Part shown: one piece after another, positions 62,726 through 64,000 of the stretch
Position numbering within the stretch: position 1 is the first letter of the stretch
How the letters are laid out: the number at the start of each line of letters is the position of its first letter
Assembly: GCF_002646595.1 (NCBI RefSeq)
Contig: NZ_PDUD01000003.1
Span: forward strand, 1-64,000
Reading direction: 5' to 3'
DNA length: 64,000 bases
Source: Flavilitoribacter nigricans DSM 23189 = NBRC 102662
GTDB taxonomy: Bacteria > Bacteroidota > Bacteroidia > Chitinophagales > Saprospiraceae
The notes under the pieces: model-generated
Seen by the model: the letters and a program-made list of their open reading frames with translations, nothing else
Told to the model about the DNA's origin: nothing
The model's database searches: none
Program-made: the position numbers and the translations under genes

Positions 62726-63145
62726 TTACTGCTTCTTTTTAAATTTATAGCTATCCTCCATCCCGTTCCGATCATCAACGAGCCATAACTCCTGCTGGCT
62801 AAGCTTACTGATCTTGTAGGTAAGATCGTAATCATCTGATTGAAACTGCAATTGACTATCTTCAATTGAAAGTTCCCAGGTATGTACAATTTGGTAGGAT
62901 GGATAGTCTTTCGGCAGGAGCCTGGATTGCGAACCATCCAGGAATTCAATTCCCGAAACGTAGCCACCGACAAATGGATAGCAGGCACAACTGCCCTGAG
63001 ATACATCCCCATTTATAGTTGCCTCGTAAATTTCCCAGGTACCCAGTAAATTTTCAACCGTGATCTCGAGCTTAGGTTCTTCCGTCTCTTCTTTTTTGCA
63101 AGCTCCGACAATCAACAGCAATACACAGAAAATTCCATATTTCAT
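62726..63145 (-). CDS. Small hypothetical lipoprotein, lipocalin-like
   Basis: 139 residues. The signal MKYGIFCVLLLIVGACKKEE has a lipobox Cys, so the product should be an outer-membrane-facing or periplasmic lipoprotein. The mature part begins LLGTWEIYEATING, as in lipocalin-like Bacteroidota proteins, and ends with WLVDDRNGMEDSYKFKKKQ. No ligand or partner can be given. It is a single gene between the toxin pair and truA. Confidence 0.8.
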   Translation of the reverse strand: MKYGIFCVLLLIVGACKKEETEEPKLEITVENLLGTWEIYEATINGDVSQGSCACYPFVGGYVSGIEFLDGSQSRLLPKDYPSYQIVHTWELSIEDSQLQFQSDDYDLTYKISKLSQQELWLVDDRNGMEDSYKFKKKQ

Positions 63146-63403
63146 AGCATTAGCATTTATTGATCAAAAAACGTCTGATTGGGAAAGTCTGCATAGCAAC
63201 GTATCGACAACCGGTAAGATTCGGGAAAGGAATTTGTTTTGATTTCATCAGAGATATAATTAGAGAGCAGTAGAACAGTTTGCGCGCTTATTTTTTCTGT
63301 AGTAAAATACCTTAGTAATAATGGCAAAAAATATTCCTGGTTTATCCGGAAAAGTGTTTTTAACACCTTTAGGTGAATAGTGCCCAAAGTGCCCCTAAAT
63401 GGT

Positions 63404-64000
63404 TTATCCATTCAGGAATGGATACCGAATATCCCGCAAATACAATCCTTCCGGCGGTGCGCTGGTGCTGCGCTCCAGGCGGGACTGCTCGTCCATTGCC
63501 CGGCGCACGGTATCCAGCTCCAGTTTTCCTGTGCCCACGTTAATGCACATGCCTACGATCAGGCGGACCATGCCGCGCAGAAAGCGATTGGCGGCGATAT
63601 GATAGCTCAGACTCAGCCCATCCGCATCGGCGACCCATTCGGAGCGATTGAGATCGCATTTGTACGTCTGCGCGTCGTGGTGGGTTTTGCAAAAAGGGAA
63701 AAAGTCTTCGTAATCCAGCAGTAACTTAGCCGCCGCCTGCATCTTATCGATATCCGGTCGTTTGGGAAACGGATAAAAGTAGCTGATCTCCTTTTTGAAG
63801 GGATCTTTCTGGAAATGCATCCGGTATTCGTAAGCCCGGTGGAAAGCATCAAAACGGGCGTGGGCCTCCTCCGCTACCGGAAAGATCCGGAAAATCGCGA
63901 TCGAAGGCGGCAGAAATTTGTTGACCCGACTCAAAAAATGTTGCGGGAACTCCCCGTCAAAATCAAAATGCAGATAGTACTGACTGGCGTGCACCCCCGT
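63404..64000 (-). CDS. truA: tRNA pseudouridine synthase A, 5' end outside the window
   Basis: The frame is open to the right edge, so the N-terminus is missing. The last bases read T-G-V-H-A-S-Q-Y, the continuation of the GRTDxGVHA active-site loop; the catalytic Asp falls just outside. Further TruA motifs are AFHRAYEYRMH, FFPFCKTHHDAQTYKCDLNR, and FLRGMVRLIVGMCINVGTGK. It converts U38-U40 of many tRNA anticodon arms to pseudouridine. It ends EGLYLRDIRYPFLNG, the usual C-terminus. Confidence 0.93.
   Translation of the reverse strand, partial: TGVHASQYYLHFDFDGEFPQHFLSRVNKFLPPSIAIFRIFPVAEEAHARFDAFHRAYEYRMHFQKDPFKKEISYFYPFPKRPDIDKMQAAAKLLLDYEDFFPFCKTHHDAQTYKCDLNRSEWVADADGLSLSYHIAANRFLRGMVRLIVGMCINVGTGKLELDTVRRAMDEQSRLERSTSAPPEGLYLRDIRYPFLNG

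Noticed and set aside
63157-63411. 84-codon minus-strand frame overlapping the truA end
   Set aside because: It overlaps truA by 8 bases, which is compatible with an operon, but it is A/T-rich, lacks motifs and reaches into an otherwise non-coding gap. A real small gene cannot be excluded.

Overview
The window looks like a chromosomal segment of a Bacteroidota member, probably of the Saprospiria/Lewinella type. The reasons are moderate GC, A/T-rich start regions with little Shine-Dalgarno signal, and several promoter matches to the Bacteroidota pattern (TTG or TTTG, about 20 nt, then TAnnTTTG). The family mix also fits: giant HYR-type repeat proteins, DUF5723, DUF4230, GtrA and planctomycete-type cytochromes. 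The genus is inferred, not proven. No rRNA, tRNA, IS element, prophage or CRISPR array was recognised.

Layout. 1-11624 (minus) is one uninterrupted reading frame that leaves the window at the left. It is the N-terminal 3,874 residues of a giant secreted protein: signal peptide, unique N-terminus, six HYR-like units of about 78 residues, a mixed Ig/PKD-like centre, then at least 26 tandem units of exactly 90 residues (270 bp). 12106-16401 (plus) is a planctomycete-type cytochrome c/DUF1549/DUF1553 protein followed by a Tat-type DUF1501 lipoprotein. 16528-17862 carries a VOC protein and glutamyl-Q tRNA(Asp) synthetase. 17958-25386 (minus) is an efflux region: marR, membrane-fusion protein and RND pump in one operon, then NT5C nucleotidase, GtrA protein and TolC-like protein. 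Two copies of GTTGCA-N2-TGCAAC lie upstream of marR and at the marR/fusion-protein junction and are probably the MarR operators.

25733-30732 (plus) is a housekeeping run: pheT, a coiled-coil protein, zapA, a structured gap and rny. 30843-38980 has a GDSL hydrolase, a degenerate-HD protein with a Pycsar-effector-like membrane domain, a lipoprotein plus DUF5723 outer-membrane pair, and a DUF4230/DUF3108/LPG-synthase-like membrane operon. 39014-42735 has ruvC, a CBS protein, a TM2/SHOCT protein and a GAF/PP2C phosphatase. 42833-46253 (plus) is a tight operon of a queuosine-tRNA mannosyltransferase-like enzyme, an alpha/beta hydrolase and a GH13 enzyme. 46287-54549 has a TPR protein, a PaaE-like reductase, a rhodanese, an M14 carboxypeptidase and an MltD-like transglycosylase. 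55146-64000 has a MoaD-like protein, the membrane pyrophosphatase hppA, a VanY-like peptidase, adk, a subtilase with a lamin-tail domain, a PIN toxin/antitoxin pair, a small lipoprotein and the 3' part of truA.

The points most worth following are the giant repeat protein with its strict 270-bp register and internal homogenisation; co-occurrence of GluQ-RS and a DUF3524/QTMAN-type enzyme, both expected to modify queuosine of tRNA(Asp); the two-site MarR operator arrangement; and the HD-dead PycTM-type protein.
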